A model generated the notes under the pieces. That model ran no database searches. It worked only from the letters and a program-made list of their open reading frames with translations, and was not told the DNA's origin. A program made the translations under genes and the position numbers. This document shows, in pieces, positions 48,556 to 58,843 of a DNA stretch of 64,000 bases (position 1 is its first letter; each line of letters opens with the position of its first letter). Origin of the DNA: a virus; IMG/VR virus record IMGVR_UViG_3300031976_000907, positions 1 through 64,000 of that record; one strand, given 5' to 3'.

Positions 48556-49732
48556 GTTCCATGAAGTCGTCTATTACAACGAAGGTGCTGTCTACAAAGA
48601 AAAGACTCACCATCAGTTAATGCAAGAATATACATTCAGCCAAGATGCTGACCCTATCTTTAACCAAGTGAAAAACGACAATAAGCGTTATTGGGTAACT
48701 GAACAGTTCAAAGCGTTTTTCCCACCTAGTGACGTAGCGCCAGCTGAACTAGAGCATTACCCACTAGCACCTGCAGTAACACTTTGGCTTTGTGTAGCGG
48801 TTAAAGAGAAGTGGGATCAAGATAACTTTGATCTCTTTTTTGCTATTGATAGTGCTGAAGCGCTTAGTGATATTGCTGATTTCTATGGTTTACCTAATCC
48901 AAGTACAGACGAACTGAACCAAGTCATCGATGGAGCACCTGAAACCATAGCCATGTACAACGTAGAAGGGCGTCCCGTTGTAGTCGGTGCGGTTAAATAT
49001 GTTGATGGCTCACCAACATTCTTAAAGCTCTACACTTACCCTAAAGACATTGGTGCTTGGGATTTGTGGATGAAGGGTACGGCTTACTACAACCAAGGTA
49101 AGGTGTGGGAAGAGGGCGGTTACTTTAAACGTTTATGTGGTGGTGTAACGACGCCTGGTAGTGATCACAATGGTCGTATGTCTGATATGACTGAAGTTAA
49201 AATCCGCTCACGTCGTGCAGATGGCATACGTACACAATACCGATTCTTTGATGCCGAAGCAGATAATCCATTTATTGCTTGGGCTGGTTTTGAATCAGAC
49301 GGAAGTAAACGAGTGTTTGAACCGTCTAAGTATATTTATTCAGTATTGGGTTCATTTGCTGATAAAGGTATTAACTTTGAAGACGAGCATGATTTATCAG
49401 AAGCGTCAGCACTTTGGTTTGCAAGATCCCATTACGGGAACCCAGAAGAGTTTGCTGAAGTATATTTTGCTGCAACAAGTTCTGATCAAGTTAAACAAGT
49501 TTCTGACTACTATGGTTTACAAACACCATTAAATGAAACACTGGCAGCAGAATTAGATTCAGGTAACGGGCGCTTTCGAGTAAGGCATTATAATTTTGGT
49601 GATTCGTTAATATGTATTAACGCAGGCTCTGTAATATTTAAGCAGGGTGTACCTATCAAAATATTATTTTATGCGTTCCAACGTCCTTGGGAATATGAGG
49701 ATGAACTTATAGCACCCACACATTTAATTTAA
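48548..49732 (+). CDS. Hypothetical late protein with internal duplication
   Basis: 394 residues. Two related segments, FFAIDSAEALSDIADFYGLP (about 97-116) and YFAATSSDQVKQVSDYYGLQ (about 307-326), suggest an internal duplication of a domain. Last gene of the second adsorption block, before a terminator. Function unknown. Confidence 0.6.
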   Translation: MPKFHEVVYYNEGAVYKEKTHHQLMQEYTFSQDADPIFNQVKNDNKRYWVTEQFKAFFPPSDVAPAELEHYPLAPAVTLWLCVAVKEKWDQDNFDLFFAIDSAEALSDIADFYGLPNPSTDELNQVIDGAPETIAMYNVEGRPVVVGAVKYVDGSPTFLKLYTYPKDIGAWDLWMKGTAYYNQGKVWEEGGYFKRLCGGVTTPGSDHNGRMSDMTEVKIRSRRADGIRTQYRFFDAEADNPFIAWAGFESDGSKRVFEPSKYIYSVLGSFADKGINFEDEHDLSEASALWFARSHYGNPEEFAEVYFAATSSDQVKQVSDYYGLQTPLNETLAAELDSGNGRFRVRHYNFGDSLICINAGSVIFKQGVPIKILFYAFQRPWEYEDELIAPTHLI

Positions 49733-49737
49733 ATAGA

Positions 49738-49760
49738 AACCCGCTTAGGCGGGTTTTTTA
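49738..49760 (+). terminator. Intrinsic terminator closing the second adsorption block
   Basis: ACCCGC-TTAG-GCGGGT followed by TTTTTATT. A 155-bp AT-rich gap with likely late promoter (TTGTTT at about 49808, TAGAAT 18 bp later) follows before the portal gene. Confidence 0.9.
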
Positions 49761-49917
49761 TTACTTAAAACACAACATGTAGTGGTATTTATGTAAATAA
49801 ATTTGTTTATATTGTGTTTAAGTCGTTAGAATGCCTGTCAAAGACTGATATTTAATATCAAGCCGACAAGGGGCTTTTATAATAGCTCTTTTATTTAATT
49901 ACAGGTACGGACGTAAT

Positions 49918-52056
49918 ATGAAAGACGCTGATATGCAATATACGGCGCTGAGTATTCAAAAGCTTACTGAGTGGTCAAATGAACCCTCAGTTGCAGAGCT
50001 TAAACAAGATTACTCAGATGCCAAAAACGAAACAGATTCTCACGTATCTGATGTAAACCGTTGGCTTGATAATCTACACGTAAAAGGATCTGCGAAGCAG
50101 GCTTATTCAAAAGGTAAGTCCAGCATCCAACCAAAACTAATTCGCAAACAAGCTGAGTGGCGCTACTCAGCACTGAGTGAACCGTTTTTATCGACACCTG
50201 ATGTATTTAATATCTCTCCAGTTAGTTGGGAAGATAAAAAGTCTGCACAGCAGAATCAGATGGTATTGAACAACCAGTTCAACACTAAGATTGAAAAGAC
50301 TAAGTTCATTGATGAGTACATCCGTACTGCAGTGGACGAAGGCACCGTCATTGTACGAGTGGGTTGGGATTATGAAGAGCGTGAAGAGACGCGCACTGAA
50401 ATCCTTTACGACTTTGTGCCTGCAAATGATCCCTCCATCGCTAACCAGTATCAGCAACTGGCTCAGTTACTTCAGAGCAATCCTGAAGCTTTTGCACAGC
50501 AAGTTCCATCCGAAATCCAGGAAGCTCTCCAGCTTTCAATCGAGAATGGGCAAGTGCTTGTACCTGTAGAGTCTGGCGAAGAACAGGTTACTGAAACAGT
50601 GCCTGTTCGGAACCAACCTACTCTAGAGATTTGTGATTACCGCAACGTTGTTATTGATCCGTCATGCGGCGGTGATATGGAAAAAGCACGGTTTGTGGTT
50701 TACACCTTTGAAACGTCACTTGATGAACTACGTCGTGACGGCAAGTACAAAAACCTAGATGCGATTCGTGTTACCAACAGTTCAATACTGGGTAACCCTG
50801 ATCATGTCTCTGAAGACAACAGTGCCTTTAACTTCAATGATGAGCCACGTAAGAAATTCATGGTTCATGAGTATTGGGGTTACTGGGACATCGATGGCGA
50901 AGGTTTGGTTAAACCAATTGTTGCAGCTTGGGCAGGTGATGTACTGATCCGTTTGGATGAGAACCCATTCCCAGACGGTAAGCTGCCGTTCGTTGTCGTA
51001 CCTTATCTCCCAGTCCGTAAAAGCCTCTACGGACAGCCTGACGGGGAACTACTGGAAGATAACCAGAAGATTCTCGGAGCCGTTACCCGTGGCATGATTG
51101 ATATCATGGGTAAAAGTGCAAATGGTCAGACTGGTGTACGTAAAGACGCCCTCGACCTGACCAACAAGCGCCGCTTCGATCAAGGCATGGATTACGAGTT
51201 CAATACGAACGTAGATCCTCGCCAAGCAATCTTCATGCACACCTATCCAGAGATCCCTAACTCAGCTCAGATCATGCTTCAACTCCAGAATGCTGAAGCT
51301 GAATCACTGACTGGTGTCAAAGCGTTCAATAATGGTATCAGTGGTCAGGCGCTGGGAGATACCGCAACAGGCGTACGAGGTGCATTGGATGCAGCCTCTA
51401 AACGTGAGTTGGGTATCCTACGTCGTCTAGCTGACGGCATCATTCAGATTGGTCGTAAGTTCATTGCGATGAACGCAGAGTTCCTTTCTGAAGAAGAGGT
51501 GATTCGAGTTACTAATGATGAGTTTGTAACGATTCGTCGTGACGACCTTGCGGGTAACTTTGATCTACGCCTCTCAATCTCAACTGCTGAAGAAGATAAC
51601 GCTAAAGCTCAAGAGTTGGCATTCATGCTACAGACGATGGGTAACAACATGGATCCATCTATGTCGAAGATGATCCTGTCTGACATTGCACGTCTACGTA
51701 AGATGCCAGAGTTAGCGAAACGTATTGAAGAGTATCAGCCACAACCTGATCCAATGGCTCAGAAGAAAGCTGAACTTGAGATCATGAAGCTGCAAGCAGA
51801 GATCCAAGAACTACAGAGCCGTGCTGCTGAGAACCAAGCAAGTGCTATGTTGGATCAAGCTAAAGCAGGCATGGAACAAGTTAAAGCTGGTAACGTCCAA
51901 GCTGATACTGATCTGAAGAATCTTAACTTTGTAGAGCAAGAAGCTGGCGTTAAGCAAGAGCGTGATCTGCAAAAGCTAGGAGAACAAGCCAAAGCAAACG
52001 CTAAGCTTGAAGTTGTTAAGGCGAGCCTAAACGACAAAACCGCAACACCACAATAA
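49918..52056 (+). CDS. Portal protein (N4 gp59-like)
   Basis: 712 residues (N4 gp59 is about 760). Podovirus portal pattern: RKQAEWRYSALSEPFLSTPD near residue 75, an EICDYRNVVIDPSCGGDMEK block near 240, VHEYWGYWDIDGEG near 315 and DNQKILGAVTRGMIDIMGKS near 385; a long C-terminal coiled coil (about 610-700) is like the portal barrel of other podoviruses. Starts the capsid operon. Confidence 0.85.
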   Translation: MKDADMQYTALSIQKLTEWSNEPSVAELKQDYSDAKNETDSHVSDVNRWLDNLHVKGSAKQAYSKGKSSIQPKLIRKQAEWRYSALSEPFLSTPDVFNISPVSWEDKKSAQQNQMVLNNQFNTKIEKTKFIDEYIRTAVDEGTVIVRVGWDYEEREETRTEILYDFVPANDPSIANQYQQLAQLLQSNPEAFAQQVPSEIQEALQLSIENGQVLVPVESGEEQVTETVPVRNQPTLEICDYRNVVIDPSCGGDMEKARFVVYTFETSLDELRRDGKYKNLDAIRVTNSSILGNPDHVSEDNSAFNFNDEPRKKFMVHEYWGYWDIDGEGLVKPIVAAWAGDVLIRLDENPFPDGKLPFVVVPYLPVRKSLYGQPDGELLEDNQKILGAVTRGMIDIMGKSANGQTGVRKDALDLTNKRRFDQGMDYEFNTNVDPRQAIFMHTYPEIPNSAQIMLQLQNAEAESLTGVKAFNNGISGQALGDTATGVRGALDAASKRELGILRRLADGIIQIGRKFIAMNAEFLSEEEVIRVTNDEFVTIRRDDLAGNFDLRLSISTAEEDNAKAQELAFMLQTMGNNMDPSMSKMILSDIARLRKMPELAKRIEEYQPQPDPMAQKKAELEIMKLQAEIQELQSRAAENQASAMLDQAKAGMEQVKAGNVQADTDLKNLNFVEQEAGVKQERDLQKLGEQAKANAKLEVVKASLNDKTATPQ

Positions 52057-52068
52057 CCCCCCCACATA

Positions 52069-52093
52069 GCACCCCTTCGGGGGTGCATCTTTT
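52069..52093 (+). terminator. Intrinsic terminator after portal
   Basis: GCACCCC-TTCG-GGGGTGC followed by ATCTTTT. Confidence 0.85.
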
Positions 52094-52122
52094 ACTACCT
52101 ATCTCTCACGAGGACACAAGTA

Positions 52123-52464
52123 ATGTCACAAGATCTTGAAACGATCGAACTATCTATCAAGCACGCTAAAAAGTCTGTTGATCTAATGAAGTCTTTGGAT
52201 CGCCTAACACGTAATCGTGACTTTAAAGCGCTATTCCTGGAAGGCTACTTTGAGAAAGAGCCTGTTCGCCTGGTGACTCTTAAAGCTGATCCGAACATGC
52301 AAGATGCTGAGAGCCAAGAAGCCATCATTAAACAGATGGATGCAATTGGCACAGTACGTCAGTACCTATCTGGCATTCTGCAGATGGGACGTATGGCTGA
52401 GAAAGCCATTGCTGATGACGAAGCAACTCGTGAAGAGATGCTAGCAGAGGAGCTTGATGCATGA
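52123..52464 (+). CDS. Small protein between portal and scaffold (N4 gp58-like position)
   Basis: 113 residues, helical: IELSIKHAKKSVDLMKSLDR, then FKALFLEGYFEKEPVRLVTL and a C-terminal acidic helix. The position corresponds to N4 gp58. GAGG ribosome binding site. The start of the next gene overlaps its end. Likely a capsid assembly or portal-associated protein. Confidence 0.68.
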   Translation: MSQDLETIELSIKHAKKSVDLMKSLDRLTRNRDFKALFLEGYFEKEPVRLVTLKADPNMQDAESQEAIIKQMDAIGTVRQYLSGILQMGRMAEKAIADDEATREEMLAEELDA

Positions 52465-53651
52465 GTGATGAGCTGCTGAAGAATGATGATAGCTTTTTAG
52501 AGCTATCAGATGACGAAATCATGAACATGGATTTCGATAGTATTCCCAGCGGCACTGAAGCAGAAGAGGGCGATCAGCCCTCGGAAGCTGAAAGTGACGA
52601 TGCGGTAGAAGCTGAAGAACCAACTGAAGAGGCACCTGAAGATGATGTGCCAGAAGATACTGATGATTCAGATACTGCTGCTGATGACAGCAGTGATACC
52701 GATGATGATTCTGCGGAAGATAAAGTAGATACGCAGGATGTATTTGACGGTACAGATGAGCCTGCAGAGTCGGTAGACGACGCTGAGGACGATGCACAAG
52801 ACGAACCAGAGTCAGACAAGACTGATGACGGTATCGACTATAAAGCTGAGTACATGAAGGTATTGGCTCCATTCAAAGCCAATGGTAAAGAGATCAAAGT
52901 AGACTCCGTCGATGAAGCGATTCAGCTCATGCAGATGGGCGCCAACTATACAAAAAAGATGTCTGGCTTAAAACCACACATGAAATTGTTAAAGATGTTG
53001 GAGAACAATAGTTTACTTGAAGAATCTAAGCTAAATTACCTCATAGATCTGGACAAGAAAAATCCAGATGCTATTCGTAATCTTATCAAGGAAAGCGGAA
53101 TTGACCCACTTGATATAGATACTTCTGATAAGACGAGCTACAAACCCCAGTCTTACACTGTGGATGAGCGGGAGATTGAGTTAGATTCGGTACTTGAAGG
53201 CATTCAGCACACCGACTCTTACGGCAAGACTGTCGATCTCATCAGCAATAAGTGGGATGAAGCAAGTCGCAAAATCATCGTGCAAAACCCCCAAGTTATT
53301 CAGGTTATCAACGAGCACATGTCTAACGGCATTTATGCTCAGATCGACGCTGTAATGACGAAGGAGCGAGCACTTGGTCGGCTAAACGGTAAATCTGATA
53401 TTGAGGCTTATCGTGAAATTGGTGACAGGATATTTGCGCAAGGTGGATTCGCACAGCAACCCGCAGTGAAAGAACCTGCCAAACCCACTCCTAAACCTAA
53501 GAAGCAAGCTGATCCTAAAGTCGTTAATCGCAAGAAAGCGGCAGCCCCTACTAAGACGGCACCAACCTCTCAAGCGAAAGATTCAGACTTTAACCCATTA
53601 AGCATGTCGGATGATGAATTCGACAAATTAGTTGCAAGCAAGTTTCTCTAA
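52461..53651 (+). CDS. Scaffold-like protein (N4 gp57-like position)
   Basis: 396 residues. Residues about 25-130 are extremely acidic and Ser/Glu/Asp-rich, followed by a folded middle (AEYMKVLAPFKANGKEIKVD) and a basic Pro/Lys/Ala-rich C-terminus (AKPTPKPKKQADPKVVNRKK) ending in an acidic helix. Acidic and basic segments with a helical end fit a scaffolding protein located just before the major capsid gene. Confidence 0.7.
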   Translation: MSDELLKNDDSFLELSDDEIMNMDFDSIPSGTEAEEGDQPSEAESDDAVEAEEPTEEAPEDDVPEDTDDSDTAADDSSDTDDDSAEDKVDTQDVFDGTDEPAESVDDAEDDAQDEPESDKTDDGIDYKAEYMKVLAPFKANGKEIKVDSVDEAIQLMQMGANYTKKMSGLKPHMKLLKMLENNSLLEESKLNYLIDLDKKNPDAIRNLIKESGIDPLDIDTSDKTSYKPQSYTVDEREIELDSVLEGIQHTDSYGKTVDLISNKWDEASRKIIVQNPQVIQVINEHMSNGIYAQIDAVMTKERALGRLNGKSDIEAYREIGDRIFAQGGFAQQPAVKEPAKPTPKPKKQADPKVVNRKKAAAPTKTAPTSQAKDSDFNPLSMSDDEFDKLVASKFL

Positions 53652-53669
53652 ATATTAAGGAGCGAGAAA

Positions 53670-54836
53670 ATGGCACAGTCATACAACGATCCAATTGGTG
53701 GATCTAACTCATCTGTAGGTACTCAGCTACGTACTGATTACTTCTACAAGAAAGCACTTATCGAAGCTAAAAAAGAGCAGTACTTCTCTCAGCTAGCTGA
53801 CGTAACTGCAATGCCTAAGCACATGGGTAAAACCATCAAGCTTTTCCACTACATGCCTCTACTTGACGATCGCAACGTCAACGACCAGGGTATCGATGCT
53901 AACGGTGTAGCGATTGCTGACGGTAACCTTTACGGTTCATCTAAAGACATCGGTACTATCTCAGGCAAAATGCCAGCTCTTTCTGAGAACGGTGGTCGTG
54001 TTAACCGCGTTGGCTTCAAGCGTCTTGAACTTGAAGGTTCTATCGAGAAATTCGGTTTCTTCGATGAGTACACTCAAGAGTCTCTAGACTTCGATTCTGA
54101 TGCAGAACTTGAAATGCACGTTGCTCGTGAGATGGTTAACGGCGCATCTGAAATCACTGAAGATGCTCTACAGATCGACCTTCTAAACGGTGCAGGTGTT
54201 GTTCGTTACGCTGGTGCAGCTACTGCTAACGCTGGTATCGACGAAACTGCTGTTGTTACTTACGACGACCTTATGCGTCTAGCGATCGACCTAGATAACA
54301 ACCGTACTCCTAAAGGTACTAAAGTTATCACTGGTACTCGTCTAGTTGACACTAAGACTATCGCAGCTGCTCGTATCATCTACGTTGGTTCAGAACTTCT
54401 TCCAACTCTACGTGCAATGACTGATCTACACGGCAACCCAGCATTCGTTCCAGTACAGCAGTACGCTGCAGCTGGTAACACTGTGACTGGTGAAGTTGGT
54501 TCTATCGACCAGTTCCGCATCGTTGTAGTTCCAGAAATGCTTAAGTGGGCTGGTGAAGGTGCTGCTGACGTAAACGGTACTGCTTACGAAACTGGCGGTA
54601 ACGTTGACGTATTCCCAATGCTTGTTGTTGGTGATGGTTCATTCACTACTATCGGTTTCCAGACTGATGGTAAATCAGTGAAGTTCAAGATCACTCACAA
54701 GAAACCAGGTGAAGCGACTGCAGATCGTAACGATCCATACGGCGAAACTGGCTTCATGAGCATCAAGTGGTACTACGGTTCACTTATCCTACGTCCAGAG
54801 CGTCTGGCTGTAGTTAAAACTGCTGCAGTACTTTAA
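53670..54836 (+). CDS. Major capsid protein (N4 gp56-like)
   Basis: 388 residues (N4 gp56 about 400). HK97-fold style of N4-like capsid proteins: [20 protein letters not shown] near the N-terminus, [20 protein letters not shown] (about 52-71) and a C-terminal [13 protein letters not shown]-like end. Codon use is strongly biased and GC-richer than neighbours, as expected for the most highly expressed gene. AAGGAG ribosome binding site; a strong terminator follows. Confidence 0.9.
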   Translation: MAQSYNDPIGGSNSSVGTQLRTDYFYKKALIEAKKEQYFSQLADVTAMPKHMGKTIKLFHYMPLLDDRNVNDQGIDANGVAIADGNLYGSSKDIGTISGKMPALSENGGRVNRVGFKRLELEGSIEKFGFFDEYTQESLDFDSDAELEMHVAREMVNGASEITEDALQIDLLNGAGVVRYAGAATANAGIDETAVVTYDDLMRLAIDLDNNRTPKGTKVITGTRLVDTKTIAAARIIYVGSELLPTLRAMTDLHGNPAFVPVQQYAAAGNTVTGEVGSIDQFRIVVVPEMLKWAGEGAADVNGTAYETGGNVDVFPMLVVGDGSFTTIGFQTDGKSVKFKITHKKPGEATADRNDPYGETGFMSIKWYYGSLILRPERLAVVKTAAVL

Positions 54837-54847
54837 GTACTAGCATA

Positions 54848-54880
54848 AAGCCCCATCCCAGTGATGGGGCTTCCTTCCTT
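54848..54880 (+). terminator. Intrinsic terminator after the major capsid gene
   Basis: AAGCCCCATC-CCAGT-GATGGGGCTT, ten base pairs, followed by CCTTCCTT. The U-tract is interrupted, so termination may be partial and let downstream genes be read. Confidence 0.75.
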
Positions 54881-54911
54881 CTAATCCACGCTAAACAAGA
54901 GACTATCCCCT

Positions 54912-55460
54912 ATGTCTGATATTTCCCTCGATGATTTGAAAACACTAGCTGATGAGATGGGCTTGAAATACCACCCAGCTATTGGACGCGACAAACTAAT
55001 CGCAAAGATTGAAGAAGCTCGTTCTGAGAATGCTATTGCTGATGCAGTAGCTGAAGTTGTTCCTGAGAAGCCAGAAGTTAAAAAAGAGACTCCTGGGCAG
55101 AAGCGTCAACGCCTTCAGAAAGAAGCCGCTAAATTGGTTCGCCTACGCGTAACCAACATGAACCCAAACAAGAAAGAGTGGGAAGGTGAGATCTTCACTG
55201 TATCTAACTCTGTTGTGGGTACATTCAAGAAGTACGTTCCATTTGGTGTTGAGTGGCATGTACCACACATCATCTATGAAGCGATTGTTGCTCGCCAGTG
55301 TCAGGTATTCACAACTGTGAACGGGCCACGTGGTAACAAGATGCGCAAAGGCAAAATGATTAAAGAGTTCAGTATTGAAGTATTGCCACCTCTGACTGAA
55401 GCAGAAATTAAAGATTTGGCTCAGCAACAGGCAATGTCTGGCGCAATCGATCAGGAGTAA
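54912..55460 (+). CDS. Structural protein downstream of capsid (N4 gp55-like position)
   Basis: 182 residues. N-terminal SAP/HeH-like segment (LDDLKTLADEMGLKYHPAIG), charged linker and a beta-rich C-terminal domain (LVRLRVTNMNPNKKEWEGEI). Position matches N4 gp55. Probably a head-associated protein; some phages use SAP-like domains in such proteins for nucleic acid or capsid contacts. Confidence 0.68.
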   Translation: MSDISLDDLKTLADEMGLKYHPAIGRDKLIAKIEEARSENAIADAVAEVVPEKPEVKKETPGQKRQRLQKEAAKLVRLRVTNMNPNKKEWEGEIFTVSNSVVGTFKKYVPFGVEWHVPHIIYEAIVARQCQVFTTVNGPRGNKMRKGKMIKEFSIEVLPPLTEAEIKDLAQQQAMSGAIDQE

Positions 55461-55463
55461 CAC

Positions 55464-56462
55464 ATGGCGATTACTGCAGTAACTGAAGGTACTCTCAACG
55501 GTAAAGGTGTATTTGATGTCCTTATGCGGGCAGCAAAAGAGCACCTAAATGAAGAGTTCAAAAAGAACCGCTTCTCCGGTGAAGACTACGCAAACCTTTA
55601 CTTGGGTACGATGAATGCAGTTCTGCAGCAATCGATCCAATACGCACTGACAGCCGATCAATCGGCTGCTCAGGCGTCTCTATTAGCAGCTCAAACTGAT
55701 AAGACTCGCCGTGAAGAAGCTGTGGTTGCACAGCAACTGGCTAACCTTGCAACAGAAGGTAAGAACCTTATCAAAGTTGGTTTGAAGCTAGATGAAGAAG
55801 TTCAGCTAACCGCAGAGCAGATTAAAAAGCTGGCTGCTGATATTGCACTGACTGAACAGCAAGAAGATAACTTGAAGCTTGAAGGTACGATCATTCCTCT
55901 GCAGGGCATCAAGGTACAAGCTGATATCAACATGTCTCAGTATGCTCAAGAGAAGTTACAGGAAGAGACTCTACTCGTTGAACAGCAGCGTCAAAACGCT
56001 TCCGCAGAGGGCTTAAACATTCCTAAGCAGGGTTTGTTGATTGATGCACAAACGGCTAAGACGAATGCAGATGCAGCAGCTTCAACCGCTAATGTAAACG
56101 TATTGACGGCTACAGCTGGAAAAGTCACAGCAGACGAAGCTCAGATCCAAGCAGCAATTGCCAAGATCAACAAAGAAGTTGAAGTGCTGGATCAACGTCG
56201 TAAGACAGAGATTGCACAGACAGCAGATATGGTTGATGGCATCACAGTAGGCGGTGTACTTGGTAAGCAGAAAGCATTGTATGCAGCTCAGACAGATGGT
56301 TTCCAACGTGACGCTGAGCAGAAGCTTGCGAAGCTTATGGTGGATGTCTGGTCTGTACAGCGTACTACCGACGAAGGTATTTCACCTGCAGGTGCTGGTC
56401 TATCAGACGCTGAGATTCAGCGTGTGGTTCAAAAAGCTAAAACAGGCATTGGCGTAGTCTAA
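55464..56462 (+). CDS. Minor virion protein with helical repeats (N4 gp54-like position)
   Basis: 332 residues, mostly helical and Ala/Gln-rich (LLAAQTDKTRREEAVVAQQL, EAQIQAAIAKINKEVEVLDQ). Starts MAITAVTEGTLNGKGVFDVL like homologous N4-type virion proteins. CAGGAG ribosome binding site. Likely part of the neck or internal structure. Confidence 0.7.
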   Translation: MAITAVTEGTLNGKGVFDVLMRAAKEHLNEEFKKNRFSGEDYANLYLGTMNAVLQQSIQYALTADQSAAQASLLAAQTDKTRREEAVVAQQLANLATEGKNLIKVGLKLDEEVQLTAEQIKKLAADIALTEQQEDNLKLEGTIIPLQGIKVQADINMSQYAQEKLQEETLLVEQQRQNASAEGLNIPKQGLLIDAQTAKTNADAAASTANVNVLTATAGKVTADEAQIQAAIAKINKEVEVLDQRRKTEIAQTADMVDGITVGGVLGKQKALYAAQTDGFQRDAEQKLAKLMVDVWSVQRTTDEGISPAGAGLSDAEIQRVVQKAKTGIGVV

Positions 56463-56490
56463 TGCTTAAACGAGTTAGCGTGAGGGGGTT

Positions 56491-56516
56491 GGGGGGCGTT
56501 TAGCCCCCCTTTTTTT
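56491..56516 (+). terminator. Terminator hairpin directly upstream of the 769-residue gene
   Basis: GGGGGGC-GTTTA-GCCCCCC followed by seven T and ACT, then the ATG at 56520. It separates the Shine-Dalgarno-like GAGGGGG (56482-56488) from the start codon. Confidence 0.88.
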
Positions 56517-56519
56517 ACT

Positions 56520-58829
56520 ATGGGATTATTCAGTTCAAAAAAGAAGATCAGCGTATCTTCAACTTCAGCGCCACTGATTGGTATTGAGCCACAGCTTATT
56601 ACTAAAGCTGTACTTAATGTTATCCGTAATGGTGACAACCTTACTGAGCGTTTGATCCAAGATATGTTGGATGGGGCAGGGCCAAAGGTACGCCGTGCCT
56701 ATCGCTATGCGCGTGATAACTACACCTTGGGATTGCCGCAAGGTTACTCAGAAAGCCTGAACTATGATGACACTCAGATAGAAGGTGTCATTGAAGCATC
56801 GATTGGTGAGCCAATCACACTACGAGATTCTATATTGGATTATGGAGATCCTGGTTTTCAGTTCATGAAGTACGTGAACGAAAACTATGATTGGGACTTT
56901 GAAACCAATGATGTAACGACTACTGAAAAAGGGTCGGCTGATGGTATTGCTCGTTTAATCGAATTCCGTGATGCACTAAGTGACGCCTCTGTTGCGGCAT
57001 TGCCTGAAGCTGAAGCGCCTACGACAGGAACATACGAGAACGGTATTCAGTGGAAACGTACGGTTACGTACAATCGTAACGTAGATTTTGTACTGGGCGC
57101 AGACAGCGCAGTATTTACCAGTAAGCTTGATAACGTTGTATTTAGCGAGTACGACGCTGAGTTAGAACAGGTCGATGTTAGCTACGACTTTGTGTACACA
57201 TTAGCTACATCTTTCTCAGGCGGATATGTAATTACTCGTATTGAGAAACTTGAAACGTGGGCAGTTGGATTGGATCCAACAGTCGATGATCCATCGTTAA
57301 CTACCTTTACTAAAACCTACACTGAAGACTCTTTATTTGAATCGTACTTTGATGAGTGGAGTACTACTCAGTCTCTGAGCATCACAGATTATACGCTTCA
57401 AGATTACTATTACTTTGCGACGTACCGTTTAGCAGATGGCTCACCTAAAGTGTGGCTATACAAAGTTGAAGACGGGACTTACCCAGAATTAGCGTTTACA
57501 ACCTACACAGGAAACAGCTCGCCGTTTTACCCAATTGTTCCTATTCGTAGACACAATGTAGATCTATGCGCAGAAGGGTACTGGGAAACAGAACTGTACA
57601 AGACGAGTAAAAAGTTACTCGACAAGATTGAAATTGATATCCAAGACATCCGTACAGCAATCAATGAAAACCCTGATGTGGGTGAGATTGATCACGCCAT
57701 ACTGATGTTTGGCACACGTCTGAATACTGACAACAAAGCAGCTATTGAATACTTGGCTCGATTCTGGGATCGCATGTACGGACAGTACGTGAGTGATACT
57801 GGCAGCAGTGCTAATGGCTCGTTTAAAGTACAAGACTCTGTACTCGATCTTCGCATTTCTTGGAGCGATATCGACGTTGAGACAGTAACGGGTAGAGCAC
57901 ATCCTACTGAAGAAGCGGCACGTGACTTTGAAGAAGGTTACGTAGAGTTTCGTTTACAGACAGGAGACAATCGCTATAAGCGTATTAAGGTGTACAACCC
58001 TGTACTGACTAACTACGTTTATTCAGGGCACACAGTAGTTACCAACCTTAGTGATGCTCAGTCAGAAGATAACAATAACTTTGTTATTCCCCTGCATTAC
58101 GACATTGTCGATTCAATGGGCGCATTGAAGCGCAACTCATTGTATTACGACTCACTTCAAATGGTGTTCAACTCTTACAAAGTTACCAAAGTGAAGTGGT
58201 ATCAAAGGAGCTTCTTTCAAACTCTTCTCAAGATAGCGGCTATTGCCCTTACTATCTACACGATGGGTTCTGGATCGTTCGCAGCAGCGATTGTCGCAGG
58301 CGACTACGCTGCCGCTGCCATGATATTGATTGAAGCCATTGTCGTCTCATACGCTATATCTGTTGGTTTTAAATACCTTGTTAAAGCGCTTGGTATTGAG
58401 AACTCATTTATTGTTGCAGTCATTGCAGCAGCGATTGCGGTATATCAGCTATCAGTTTCTGGTTGGAATATAGATCAGGCTGCTTGGGCAGATGTTTTAT
58501 TACAGGCTGCTTCAGGATTAAGTTCTGGAATATCAGCAAACCTTGGTGAAGCATTTAAAGATTTACAAAATGACTTCGATGTTTTCGAGGAGGAATATAA
58601 AGAAAGCCTCGATGCATTAAAAGAAGCACAGGAATTATTATCAGTTGACGGATTAATAGACCCAATGGAGTTTGTTTATTCAGAACCAATGATAAACTTT
58701 AATGAATATCCGTCTGACTATTATGAACGAACTATTCATTCAGGAAATACAGGCACTTTAGGTTTTAAAATAATGTCGAATTACCACGACCTTATGCTTG
58801 ATTTGCCAAAACCTAATTACGGTTTATAA
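56520..58829 (+). CDS. Large internal virion or tail protein (N4 gp53-like position)
   Basis: 769 residues starting MGLFSSKKKISVSSTSAPLI. The first 450 residues are soluble; residues about 565-650 contain strongly hydrophobic segments (LKIAAIALTIYTMGSGSFAA, AAMILIEAIVVSYAISVGF, SFIVAVIAAAIAVYQLSV). This fits an internal protein that inserts in the host membrane during ejection. No normal ribosome binding site; a terminator hairpin abuts the ATG. Confidence 0.68.
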   Translation: MGLFSSKKKISVSSTSAPLIGIEPQLITKAVLNVIRNGDNLTERLIQDMLDGAGPKVRRAYRYARDNYTLGLPQGYSESLNYDDTQIEGVIEASIGEPITLRDSILDYGDPGFQFMKYVNENYDWDFETNDVTTTEKGSADGIARLIEFRDALSDASVAALPEAEAPTTGTYENGIQWKRTVTYNRNVDFVLGADSAVFTSKLDNVVFSEYDAELEQVDVSYDFVYTLATSFSGGYVITRIEKLETWAVGLDPTVDDPSLTTFTKTYTEDSLFESYFDEWSTTQSLSITDYTLQDYYYFATYRLADGSPKVWLYKVEDGTYPELAFTTYTGNSSPFYPIVPIRRHNVDLCAEGYWETELYKTSKKLLDKIEIDIQDIRTAINENPDVGEIDHAILMFGTRLNTDNKAAIEYLARFWDRMYGQYVSDTGSSANGSFKVQDSVLDLRISWSDIDVETVTGRAHPTEEAARDFEEGYVEFRLQTGDNRYKRIKVYNPVLTNYVYSGHTVVTNLSDAQSEDNNNFVIPLHYDIVDSMGALKRNSLYYDSLQMVFNSYKVTKVKWYQRSFFQTLLKIAAIALTIYTMGSGSFAAAIVAGDYAAAAMILIEAIVVSYAISVGFKYLVKALGIENSFIVAVIAAAIAVYQLSVSGWNIDQAAWADVLLQAASGLSSGISANLGEAFKDLQNDFDVFEEEYKESLDALKEAQELLSVDGLIDPMEFVYSEPMINFNEYPSDYYERTIHSGNTGTLGFKIMSNYHDLMLDLPKPNYGL

Positions 58830-58843
58830 GAGGTTTATATTAA

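Noticed and set aside
52519-52872. Minus-strand Ser- or His/Leu-rich open frames
   Set aside because: They are shadows of the acidic segment of the scaffold-like gene; low complexity and no ribosome binding site.
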